NCBI GenBank assembly: GCA_001179505.1
Contig: CDMY01000550.1
Span: forward strand, 1 to 53,095
From: Vitrella brassicaformis
Taxonomy: Eukaryota > Sar > Vitrellaceae
Length of the DNA stretch: 53,095 nt
Direction: 5' to 3'
Shown: piece by piece, positions 1 to 12,879 of the stretch
Position numbering within the stretch: the first letter of the stretch is position 1
Layout of the letters: the number at the start of each line of letters is the position of its first letter
Translations under genes and position numbers: made by a program
The notes under the pieces: generated by a model
Seen by the model: the letters and a program-made list of their open reading frames with translations, nothing else
Database searches by the model: none
Told to the model about the DNA's origin: nothing

Positions 1-2359
1 TGAAGCCCTTCTCCACCCCCTGTAGGCCATACTTGGCCACCTCGTCCAGCCGGGCCTTGTGCACCACCTCACGCAGACCCAGCAGCCGATGCTGCCCGCC
101 ATCCTGCCCCGCATCGGTGGCGAAGCACTGCAGGGGCCGCTTGGACACCTTGGCGCGCTTCGCTCCCGGCTCCTCCTCATCCTCATCCCCCTGCTGCTGC
201 TGCTGCTGCTGCTCATGCCTCGTCCCGCCCACCACCTCCCTGTTGCTGCTGGCCTTGTACACCGCCGAATGGATGAAGTGCTCCGCCGCCGCCCACACAC
301 GCCGGGCCATGTCGCTGTGCCGCACACCGATGGCCTCCTCTGTGATGGCCTCCTTGGCGGTATCCATGTCGAAGAGGTATGACGCGATGCGCCATGGGAG
401 GGGGGAGAGGGGCAGCAGGTGGGCGAGGAGCGCGGCAAATGTGCGGTGGGGGCGGAGGGCCGCGCTGACGGCCGTCATGACGTCGTCCCGCAGCTCATTC
501 AGCACCGTCGCGTACTCGGCCAGCACCAGCTGTCGGCTGCCGCGGTCCTCCTCTGTGGCCGTGGGGATGCGATTGATGTCGGCACCCGCCCGCAGCAGCG
601 AACGGATGATCAACTTGTACTTGTCACACTCCGCCCGGCGCTCCTCCTTGGTCTGATCGGGCGTGTCCGGGTCCTGCTGTTGGCTGAGCCAATACAGCTC
701 CTGGGCAGCGAGGGCGAGGGGTGTCCGATTCAAGGCGTCCTGGGTGTCGATCTGGTCAGCGGGCAGCTTGCGGCAGAGGTACTTGGCGACATAGGGAGAG
801 CCGCATGCCACCGCCATGTCCAGCGGCGTCTGCCCACGGTCGTCGGCTGCCGTCATGTCGGCGCCGTTCGCGGTGATCAGGTTCAGGTAGCTGTCGATGA
901 AGGGCTGGGGATAGTGCCCCCGTGCGAAGATGGCTGCCACGTGCACCAGATTCAGGCCCTGTCCGTCGCAGTTGTTGCTTGTGTCTTGGTCTCCTTCGGT
1001 GGCGAGGGTGGGGTCTCGGTCGATGAGGCGCTCATACATCGACATGAGCAGCTGCAGATACGCGGGAGGAGGGTCGCGCAGCGTACGGGGCAGCTTCATC
1101 ACCATTGCTCCGCGCAGGTCGATGTCGTCCCGCTCCATCAGCAGGTAGGATGCCGCCTCATTGCCACATCGGATGGCCACACAGATGGGCCTGGCGTCCT
1201 CGTCGTCATGATCATTGCCCTTGGCGTTGATATCGGCGCCTCCGCTGATGAGTGCGGTCATGATGCCCTCCTGCAGCCCAGCAGACGACCACTGCGGCAG
1301 GACGACACGACGCTCAGCAAACCCCTCATCATCATCCTCATCATCACCAGGCACATGCGCCTCGATGGGCAGGATGCAGCTGTCGGACTTGTCCTGGATG
1401 GCGAGACTCAGCAGCGGGTAGGCATTGCCAGACGTCTCGCAGCCCTTCTCCCGCAGCTTCGGCGCGACACTCGGATCGGCGCCCTGTTCGGTGAGGTCGG
1501 CCGCTTGCTGTTGGCTTGTGATGGTGCGGCCGATGATGCGCCGGGTCAGCTCCTTGGTTTCGTCGGTGGTGTCGTAAGGAAATCGGGCCTCGATGTCAGT
1601 AGGGCCCAGACAGCCCTCAGGTACAGCAGCGGGGGTGCCCGCCACGACCTCAACACTGACCCCTGCCGCACACAGCCACCACACCACACGACGGGCAGAG
1701 TGAATGTGAGCGGGCATTGCGACCTCTTTCGTGTGAGTCTGTCTGTCTGTCTGTCTGTCTGCTGGCGTACCGTCCTCCTCATAGCCGTCGTCGGATATGT
1801 CGCTGTCTGAGTCACTGTCGGCCTCAGCCACGTCGTCGTCATCACCATCCCCACCCTCCTGCATACCATCCTGACACCACAAAGGGCAAAGGAAAGGAAT
1901 ACGTGACGGACATCGCACCGACTCGTGTTGGTGTTCATGAGTGCCTCACCGATTCGCTATCTTCCCCCTCGTCAGCCATCCCGCCGTCGCGCTCCTCCTC
2001 CTCCTCCTGCTGCTGCTGCTGCTGCTGCTCGTCTAAACGCACAGACACACATCGACACGTGTGCGACACAGACACAGACATGGTCACGGTGCTGGTGGTG
2101 TGTTGATTGGTTTGTGTGGCATGCTCTCACTCACCGCAGTCGATGCCATTGCGATTGTTTTCCTCTAATGGTCCGCCGCCGCCGCCTCCGCGCCCCTCGT
2201 CGTCTACGTCGCCTGCAAACACAAGGAAACGAACATACACACACACACAGACACAGAGTGCAGTGAGAGGCGATGCTGCATGTGTGTGTCTGTGTCATCT
2301 GCATTTGTTTGGAATGTACCTCCATCGCTATCGCCGTCGGCATCGTCACAGCCAGACAT
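1..2359 (-). CDS. Ankyrin-repeat protein A (3' end outside window)
   Basis: Five exons fit in phase: 2320-2359 (ATG), 2135-2212, 1950-2032, 1771-1870 and 1-1662, the last still open at the window edge, so the C-terminus is missing. Exons 1-4 encode an acidic Asp/Glu-rich N-terminus with a polyglutamine run (CAG repeat, about 2010-2030). Exon 5 carries ankyrin-like units, for example GQTPLDMAVACGSPYVAKYL and LNRTPLALAAQE, and repeated GADIN/GADMT turns typical of ankyrin hairpins. Known role of the fold: protein-protein contacts; no enzymatic domain is seen. The gene is the intact-looking paralogue of ankyrin gene B at 41271-43907 on the other strand, with the same exon pattern and upstream sequence. 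It starts 299 bp from the divergent gene at 2659. A long open frame on the opposite strand of exon 5 is a shadow. The cellular function is unknown. Confidence 0.8.
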
Positions 2360-2556
2360 GGCTCAAACGCACAGCAACAGCTGCATTCACCTCACAGACA
2401 GAGAGAGAAGGGACGGGCATGCTGCTGGTGCAGGTGCTGCATTGTGTGTGTTTGCCCACCCGCTATGAGCCGATAGATGGCTTCAAGTTGGCTGTACAGC
2501 AAACTCTCAATCACCCCACCCCGTCGGCAAGGCATAGGGGCGATGGGTCGAAAGGG
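1..2556. repeat. Left arm of a long inverted duplication
   Basis: This segment matches 41072-43554 in reverse orientation across the promoter, first four exons, introns (including a CTGT microsatellite intron) and most of exon 5 of the ankyrin genes. Homology fades just upstream of about 2556, where the two flanks differ. The copies differ by many substitutions and small indels, so the duplication is not brand new. Confidence 0.9.
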
Positions 2557-2658
2557 AGATGGACAGCTGGAGGATGGCGCCAAGAAAAGGTTAGGGCTCG
2601 AACCCTGTCGTTCCCGAAACCCTGGCGTCAAAGACTGTGGCGTGGAAGAGCTGATCAA
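2360..2658. promoter_or_regulatory. Divergent intergenic region between ankyrin A and basic protein
   Basis: About 300 bp separate the two ATGs. The ankyrin-proximal 200 bp is conserved with the region upstream of ankyrin gene B and so probably carries its promoter and 5' UTR. No recognisable TATA box was identified. The rest is not conserved between copies. Confidence 0.35.
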
Positions 2659-3264
2659 ATGGGGTTCAAGAAGGGCCACGGAGGACACTGGTCAGACAAG
2701 AACAAGAACGTGATGTGATCCGATTGTGATGTGTCATAGCTCGTGGGATTCTCTGTTGTATGCGCTGATCCATCCGTCAGGGATGCCCGGCGACGGAATG
2801 AGGCCAAGAGGAAGGCCTCAGAGGATATATGGCGTCCCTCAGGGAAAGCAGCGGCGCCCAAGAAGAGGACGCGCAGACAACAGGCGCACTCAGGTCGGTC
2901 AGAATCATCCGCCAGCACCGACTACTGTACGACCAACCACAACGGGTGTGCATTCATTGGGCTTGGTTCGTTGGTGCGCTCTTCTCACAGAGCCGGCGGC
3001 CAGCGTGGCTGAGTCAGACCAGGTCAAAGTCGAGCCTCAGTCGAGTGCGGCTGCGGGCGAGTCGAGCGGGCAGGGCCAGGCGCAGCGTTTGGGTGAGGTA
3101 GAGCGAGAGTTGGTGTGTTCGTACCGGCCTGATGAGCCCGAGAGTTTGGACATGCGGGCGGTGGACTTGTACTTGAAGCACGGCCTGGGGTCTGACCAGG
3201 TGCCCGCCCCCGACCAGCTCATCTACCCCTATCGCAACTTCATCTTGGCCGACGGTAGGTACAC

Positions 3265-3295
<31 letters not shown>

Positions 3296-3639
3296 TCGAC
3301 TGGCATAGATGTGTGTGTGTGTGTGTGTGTGTGATGATCATTGTTCTGTTCAGAGCAGTCTGGTGTGAGTGTGTGTGTGGAGGCGTCGGATGAGATGCGT
3401 GGCGTGACGGTGGCCGATGTGGCCTTGTCCCTCGTAGCCCAGAAATTACCGTGAGTGAGAAGGAGAGAGTCCCACAGACAGACACGCACATACGCTGCAA
3501 GCAACAGAGAGAGCGGAAACGATACTGCACCCACTCGCCGGCCTTGCCTGCGTCTTTCGATCGTCGTCACAGGTGTCTGGCGGGCGCGTGGCGCCAGAAT
3601 CGGGGCCGTTACTCCATCACCGACAAGTCGAATAGATGA
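2659..3639 (+). CDS. Small basic protein, likely nuclear; unknown family
   Basis: Five exons join in phase: 2659-2690, 2781-2893, 2991-3254, 3354-3450 and 3573-3639, giving about 190 residues. The N-terminus starts MGFKKGHGGHW and is followed by two basic clusters, EAKRKASEDIW and APKKRTRRQQ, that look like nuclear localisation signals. The middle is Ser/Gln/Glu-rich. The C-terminal half (from LVCSYRPDEPESLDMRAVDL to the end) looks folded and ends RYSITDKSNR. I do not recognise the family. The start was chosen because this ATG is the only one whose exon joins the basic exon in phase. Intron 3 (3255-3353) is almost entirely a CA run followed by a GT run. The alternative, reading straight through intron 2, is open but gives low-complexity protein. 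Confidence 0.6.
3263..3333. repeat. CA run followed by GT run within an intron
   Basis: The two complementary microsatellites sit about 20 bp apart inside intron 3 of the small basic protein gene. In RNA they can pair into a long hairpin that brings the splice sites together. Confidence 0.85.
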
Positions 3640-4068
3640 GAAAACATCACTGTGAGCGCACGCAAGCATGATCACACGCATCACAGCTCTTGACCTGTAC
3701 ATCAACACGGTGACCACAGCTCTTGTGTTACCTTGATGTGCGGGTGTGTGGTGAGTGTTTGCAGTGCAGACCTCTCAACGGTCCCCCTTGTCGATAGCTA
3801 GCTGGTCAGTCATGTTGATGTGCTTGTGCGCTCCGTGTGTGTGTGACAATGATGCTGTATGCTGCTGCTAATGCGTGGTTGCATTTCGCTCCGTGATCAT
3901 GTGCGTGCAGTGTAATCAATCGGTGGCTGGCTGTCCATGTATGGCGCTCAATGCATTCAAGACGCTATGCTCCGCACGCATACGACATGTTTATATATAC
4001 AGACACATGAATGTCCATGTGTGTGTGTGTGTGATTGTCCAATTAGTCAATGCATTCGTCACAACCAA
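3640..4068. other. Convergent intergenic region, no gene seen
   Basis: This stretch lies between the ends of two convergent genes. It contains short TG repeats and no open frame with coding character. Confidence 0.6.
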
Positions 4069-5900
4069 TCACACGACAAGGCCCAAATCGCTGCGCCCTT
4101 GTCCATCGAGGAATGCACGGCACTCAGCAGAGCGGAACGCATCATAGAGCAGCCGCTCATACCGCCCGTTTGCCTCTTCGGGCAAGGGCGCGCCTGTGCC
4201 ATCGACAAAGAAGGTGCTGCGAAGCTCTGCACATCAATCATAGGCACAGCCATACACACACGCAAGACAGACACGGGCAGTACAGTGTCTGGAGTGATCT
4301 GATTTCATCTGATCTGGTTTGATCTGATTGTGAATTACTTACTTGGTTTGTCGTAGCACAGCTGTGCAATCAGACCATCGAAGTGTGACAGCTCTTTGGA
4401 CGACGCACTCAGGGCCACTTCAGCGACTGAACACGCCGCGCCCATACAGACAGAGAACGGACGAGTGGCTGGTGCGGTGTGCGACACGGCGTGTTAAAAC
4501 TGACCTTGGAATCCCTTTCGCAGAGCCTCCTCCGTGATGACCTGTCCGCACACGGAGCCAAACACGAGTGCGCTAGTGTGACATACACTTGGCTGGCTGG
4601 GCGATATGTCCATTACCTCTCTCTCACCTCACCTCTTGTGTGGCGTGGAGCAGTGCCTGCGGCGATGAGAATGTGTCTGGGAAGGCCGTGCTGATGCCTG
4701 AATGGAGCAGGGACATGACAATGCCTGAATGAAATGAACCAGGATGGGATGAGTGAGTGTTATCCGACCGACCAGTGAGGAAGTCCGAGTGCGTCCGGTT
4801 AGCACGGTACCTTCCTTGCCACACACACACACACAGACACACACACAGACACACACAGACACACACACAGATAGACAAAGAGGAGCAGACAGACCGATAT
4901 CGTGTCATCACGGTGTCGTGGCTCACGCATTCACTTACTGCGGCTGGCGCTGCGGCAGTGTCAGATAGCGGCCCATGCGGCCATCTGACGTCACACACGC
5001 ACACAACACACCGAATCCGCGATCAAGCAGGTGAGCGACGCTGTGGTGTGCCGTGGTGCGCACCGTCCACTTTCCAGAGGAAGGACGTGTGGTGCACAAA
5101 CCGATCCTTCGTGAAGCTCTGACAATACAGAAAGATATCCGCAAGAGATGGGGGGGATGGGGGGGCACCAACTGACACACACATAGTAGTTCTTCACCTG
5201 TGCGTTGCCGGCCACCTTGCGCATCGACCCGTCGGCCATGCGCACCACATAGTCGTTCTCGGCCACGCCAAAGCCAGACGGCGCGCCAAAGACACCCTCA
5301 TACAGCCGCCTGGCCACAGACACGCAAGGCAAGCACAGCGCAGGTAAGCTCGTATCGGTGTGTCCGTCCGTGTCTGTGTTCTGACCCGGTCCATCGCATG
5401 ACGGGTCGTGGGAAGGGCTCCACGCCAGTGAAGGACTTGGGCAGGATCATGCTGCACAGCAGCACGTTCTCGTCAACCAACACAGTGCCGCCGCCCTGTA
5501 GACACACACACACAGACACACAACGCATGACACACCCACACACGCGGCGTTCTGAGGGGGTGTCACTCTCTGTCCTTGACCCACGCTATATCGCCGGACC
5601 AGAGGGATGCCTGCATCAACAAAATGCACAGATGCGCGCAAGTGAACCACTGCCTTTGGTCTTCGCCTCGCATACCATACCATCCTCCGTCGCATTGTCG
5701 ACATGTACGAGCTGCTGCGGCTTGCCCGATATTCCCAGCACCACAGTCGGCTTGGCGGCCCATCCCGCCCCCCAGTTGAGCAGCACCCACGCCGCTTGTG
5801 GTGGTGTGGTGCGGTACAGGGCCTCCTCCAGCAACAGCTGCTGGAAAATGGGCAGCGAAGGAAGCCGCAAGAACGTCAGCACAGACGCAGACGACGTCAT
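4069..5900 (-). CDS. Lipoate-protein ligase A family (plant-type)
   Basis: Eleven exons join in phase: 5681-5900, 5585-5610, 5386-5495, 5198-5309, 5064-5118, 4939-4984, 4773-4810, 4633-4697, 4505-4541, 4343-4426 and 4069-4226, giving 316 residues. Family signatures appear in order: LLLEEAL near the N-terminus, IPLVRRYSGGGTVLVDENV (the RRxSGGG loop), RKVAGNAQSFTKDRFVHHTS with the conserved lysine of the lipoate pocket, then QPQYRANRTHSDFL. The AGNAQ...HHTSFLW wording resembles plant LplA-like enzymes more than the bacterial KISGSA form (recalled, not searched). Known reaction: ATP-dependent attachment of lipoate to 2-oxoacid dehydrogenase E2 and glycine cleavage H proteins. No clear targeting peptide precedes the domain, so location is open. 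Exon 2 is only 26 nt. It starts 198 bp from the divergent mitochondrial carrier gene. Confidence 0.88.
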
Positions 5901-6098
5901 TCATCAGATTGGCAGATCACCATGTTCTTTGCGTAGATGAGGGCTTTGCTGAGGGTGCAGAGCCTCGGATCTGCGCGAAGTCCCTCCGCCATCTGCGAGC
6001 CGAAGTGCGGCTCGAGCTCGCTGAGCGCGAAGGGCAGGGAAGTGTGGAGGACGTGGCCGGGCACGTGAGTCGTCGTGAGATCCCCGGTGGTTTCGCAA
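5901..6098. promoter_or_regulatory. Probable bidirectional promoter, lipoate ligase / carrier
   Basis: The start codons of two divergent genes are 198 bp apart, so any promoters must overlap or abut here. Inferred from spacing only; no motif was recognised. Confidence 0.35.
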
Positions 6099-7638
6099 AT
6101 GACAGCGCGAGAGGCGGCAGCATCGATGGCGGACGGGCCGACGCCAGGGGATACGACGCCGACGCTGGTTGTTATTGAGAAGGTCCTCAACTGGACCACA
6201 TTTGCCCGGTTCGGCGGCTCATTCTTCGCCGGGATCTGCGAGGTCAGCACGGAAAACCAGGACAGCGAAAAGCACAGAGGATACTCAATGACATGCTCAT
6301 GTGTGTGTGTGTGTGTGTGTGATTGGGCCTTCTTGCAGATGGTGACGTTCTATCCCTTGGACACCGTTGGCAAGCGGTTGATGTTCGACAGCACCAAACG
6401 GGCGTTTCGAATCGACGAGAAAATGCGGCAGATGCGAGAGGCCATCTTCCTCCACGGCAGGGCAGCGGTGCAGTGGAGCGAGCCAGTCAGCGTCATTCGC
6501 TCTTTCTATGCCGGGTTCCTATGGGCGGGAGTGTACAAGGTCTCACAACGGACCTGGCAATTCGGGTGAGGCAATTGCCAGACCGATATTACGGACAGAT
6601 GGACATCGTGCCGTGCTCACTGTGTGTCTGCCTGGTGATTGCTGCAGTTCTCAGCCGATATTCCGCGAGCTGATTGACCATTCGTGGCCTGATGTGTTCC
6701 ATGCGAGGTTCGGCCACAGGCTGGGCGACGTGTTGCTGTCGGCGACCGCAGGGGCGCTGATGGGCGTTGGCGAGATCATCTTCGTCCCATTCAACATGCT
6801 CAAGATCAAAAGTCAGATGTACAACCAAGACGGGTGGGACAACACCCAATACAAACAATACAAAGGACGCCTTGGCTTGCTTGGCATCAATCAGTGTCAT
6901 ATGCGGATTCTGATGTCATGTCATGTCAGGCCAGTGCTGTCGTTGCTGTCGAGCGGGAGGATCCGCATGCCTGACCTGTGGACAGGATGGACATGGACCA
7001 TGGCGCGGAATGTCCCCGGCAGCTTCGCCCTCTTCGGAGGGCAGGAGGTCGCCCGACACTGGCTCTTCAAACAGCACGATACCTCCGTCGTGCAGGTAGT
7101 CCACACCACACCACACCACACCACACCACACGGCACATGAACACGCGGGCGGATAGGGTGAACAAACCGTCATGTGGTCGTCTGTCTGTTTTCTCAGCAC
7201 TTTGCGGCCTCCATGTTTGGGGCCACGTGTAGCATCCTTGTCGCCTCGCCTTTCGACGTCATCAAGGTCAGTCAGTCAGCAGGGTGCAAACATCACGTCA
7301 CCCCCATCGTTAGTGTGTCCATAATGGAATCGACTGTGTGTGTGCTTGTGTGTCGGGTCGGCAGACCAGGGTCCAGGGGGAGCACTTCGGTCAATCCAAG
7401 AGCGGCTTCGTCGTGGCAAGGTGAGCACACATCCCAGACACACGCGGATGGCCGGCCGCCCACTCTCCTGTCTGACCGTGTGTGCGCTGTCAGGGAATTG
7501 GTCCGCAATGAAGGCTTCCTGGCGTTGCTGAAAGGCGTCACGCCAAAAATGCTGGTGATTGGTCCCAAGCTGGCCTACGGGATGGGCCTTGCGCAGCTGC
7601 TGTCGGCGAAGCTGCTGGGGAGGGAGGGCAACAGATGA
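6099..7638 (+). CDS. Mitochondrial carrier family protein
   Basis: Six exons join in phase: 6099-6242, 6339-6565, 6648-7095, 7198-7266, 7365-7420 and 7494-7638, giving about 362 residues. The three-repeat carrier pattern is visible: FYPLDTVGKRL (first PxDxxK/R signature), VPFNMLKIKSQ (second, with the usual Asp replaced by Asn) and SPFDVIKTRVQGE (third). GGSFFAGICE before the first signature matches the first transmembrane helix. Known family role: exchange of metabolites or cofactors across the inner mitochondrial membrane; the substrate cannot be read from this sequence. Exon 3 is long for the gene and contains a 36-nt stretch (around 6893-6928) with GT...AG ends that reads in frame, so I kept it as coding. 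The weakened second signature is the main oddity. Confidence 0.88.
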
Positions 7639-8152
7639 CTGACCCGCGGGTGGCTGTGATGTGTTGTAGGGGTGAGACAGGCGCTGGGTTGGCCAACAGT
7701 TTTGCTGGTTTGTGAGGTGAGTGTGTATAGCATGGATGGCACTGTAGACCTAGACGTGTGCACTAGACCGACGCTGGTGTGTGTGTGTGTGTTGCGAACA
7801 ATGCGCACATTCGTGTTTCATTTGTAGACAAAAGAAAGACATCGAGGAAAGGAAGCATTGCATATAAGACCCCCTGGTGTCTCTCCCCTGCGTGTCTGCA
7901 TCCGTCAACTCAACTCACGATCATGTTGCCTTCATTTGACAGACAGACTGACCAATCAGCTCAGCGCGTGGCCTCTTACCAGCGCCTTTGAACAAATAAA
8001 CGCGTGACAAACTCCCTACTTGTGACGAGCAATCAGCCATCCCATCCCCTCCCCTCCTCTCTCTGTACACACGACACCCCTGTACACCCGCCCGCCAACT
8101 CGCGTACTGACTCAGTACGTGAAGGCATGTGTCTGTCTGTCAGTCTGTCTGT
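7639..8152. other. Convergent intergenic region, no gene seen
   Basis: This 514 bp stretch lies between two gene ends. It has TG repeats and pyrimidine-rich tracts, and probably 3' UTRs of both genes. No supported gene. Confidence 0.6.
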
Positions 8153-8723
8153 TTATTTGGCTGTGTTGTCCCTCGAGAATCTGCGTTCCTCCCTGCGGAC
8201 GAAGAGGGCGTCCTTGGAGATCAGCTCCTGCTTGCCGTACTGTGGCGGCTGCACGTCCATGTTCTTGGGGGCAATGTATTCATTCTTGTATGCCGTCTGG
8301 TACATCGAAGGATCGAACTTGCCGTAATTGAGCCAGTTGCCCGACTGATACATATCGGCCTGGTAGCGCCCGCCGCGGTATTCTTTCTGCGTCTTGCCCA
8401 ACTCGCTGTGAAGAGGGAAACCAAGAAAGAACCGATGAAACGGCCCGCCCCCAAATGTCGGTGTGTTGTCTTGGCTCACTTGCTGCTTGTCTCGTAGCTG
8501 CCCCTCGGCCCGGCGACGAATCCTTGTGCCGGCATGGTGAGGGGGCGGTCCTTGTCCAGCTGCTCCTGGTACTCTCTCTCAAGGCGGGCCCTGAACACGT
8601 CGGCGCACACAGCGACAGACACAGAGCCCCGAGCTCACAGGTGGGAAGGGGAAAGGCGCTTGTCTTTCTTGCTTACTCATGCCAGTTGCCCACGAGCACC
8701 TTCGGGTTATAGGATCTCGACAT
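8153..8723 (-). CDS. CFAP95-like axonemal (microtubule-associated) protein
   Basis: Three exons join in phase: 8677-8723, 8480-8590 and 8153-8405, giving 136 residues. The start MSRSYNPKVLVGNWHEARL resembles the N-terminal KPVLVxxWHxDRE motif of CFAP95 (C9orf135), a ciliary/flagellar doublet protein; this is recalled similarity, not a search. The rest is polar and Tyr/Gln-rich, with RYQADMYQSGNWLNYGKFD and NEYIAPKNMDVQPPQYGKQ, as in many small microtubule inner proteins. If correct, the organism builds a flagellum. The gene is divergent from the CDPK gene (ATGs 233 bp apart). Alternative: an unrelated small cytoskeletal protein. Confidence 0.6.
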
Positions 8724-8956
8724 ACTCCTGAGCACACACCCCGCAGACAGCGACAGTAGCCTCTCCAGAGGACGAAGAGATGAAGAGGGGCCCGACTCGC
8801 TTGTTGTCTCGCGTACCTTTCAGAGTTCCGAAGTGAGGGCCTCAACAAAAGTGGAACGTTTCCAGAAAGGGGAATACAACGCGCTTCGGTGAACGACGAG
8901 AAGACAAAGACGACCACGAGCTCGCATTTGAGCGCCCACGGTGTGGCTTCCGTCTC

Positions 8957-12323
<3,367 letters not shown>

Positions 12324-12879
12324 CAGGGAGGAAGAGAAGATAAATATCCGTAGACAGTAGAGCGTAGAGTAGCTTCATGTTTATTGGGGATTTTATCAAT
12401 ATCATCGAGCAGTGCCTTGTTTTACATGTTTAAAGTGTTTCCCGTGAGAGAGCAGAACTGCACTTTCTCTGTGTGCTGCCCTGTTCGTGTTGCAGTCATT
12501 TTGTGGGGAGAGGGCAGGCGGCCTTGTGCCTCGCCTGATCGTTTGTGCCTCTTGCCGCTTTGGCAAGTAGCAGTTTGTTTGGTAGTCATGCATCCGTAGC
12601 GCTCATGCGTGTATGCAGTCTGGGTTTTGGTGGCCAAAAGATGCCTGTTTGTCTGTATGTCGAGGGCAGAGAGACATGCACATAGAAGTATTGACACGAA
12701 AAGGGGGTTCAGACGAGTCGACGACGAGACACGACAATGCACAAGCACGGACCTACGGTTTTCTCAACAAATGGGATGACGTGGCAGCACAGGCAAGAAT
12801 ACACGAATTGGTCGATGCCGATCCTGTATCAGGAAGACACTGACCTCATGGCCATGGAAAAACCTGCCCACTGGTGGTG
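12324..12879. other. Convergent intergenic region, no gene seen
   Basis: This 556 bp stretch separates the stop codons of the CDPK and polycystin genes. Short open frames have no recognisable domain and no phase-compatible exons. Probably two 3' UTRs. Confidence 0.6.

Noticed and set aside
419-1810. Long plus-strand open frame of 463 codons
   Set aside because: It is the antisense shadow of ankyrin gene A exon 5. The minus strand encodes ankyrin-like sequence that is conserved in copy B.
2590-2640. Minus-strand GGTTCGAGCCC followed by TTTT, similar to a tRNA B box and Pol III terminator
   Set aside because: No acceptor stem, D-arm or A box could be matched at tRNA spacing, and the sequence is not conserved in the other ankyrin copy.
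6893-6928. 36-nt GT...AG interval in the carrier gene as an intron
   Set aside because: It reads open in frame and is shorter than any intron required elsewhere in the window.
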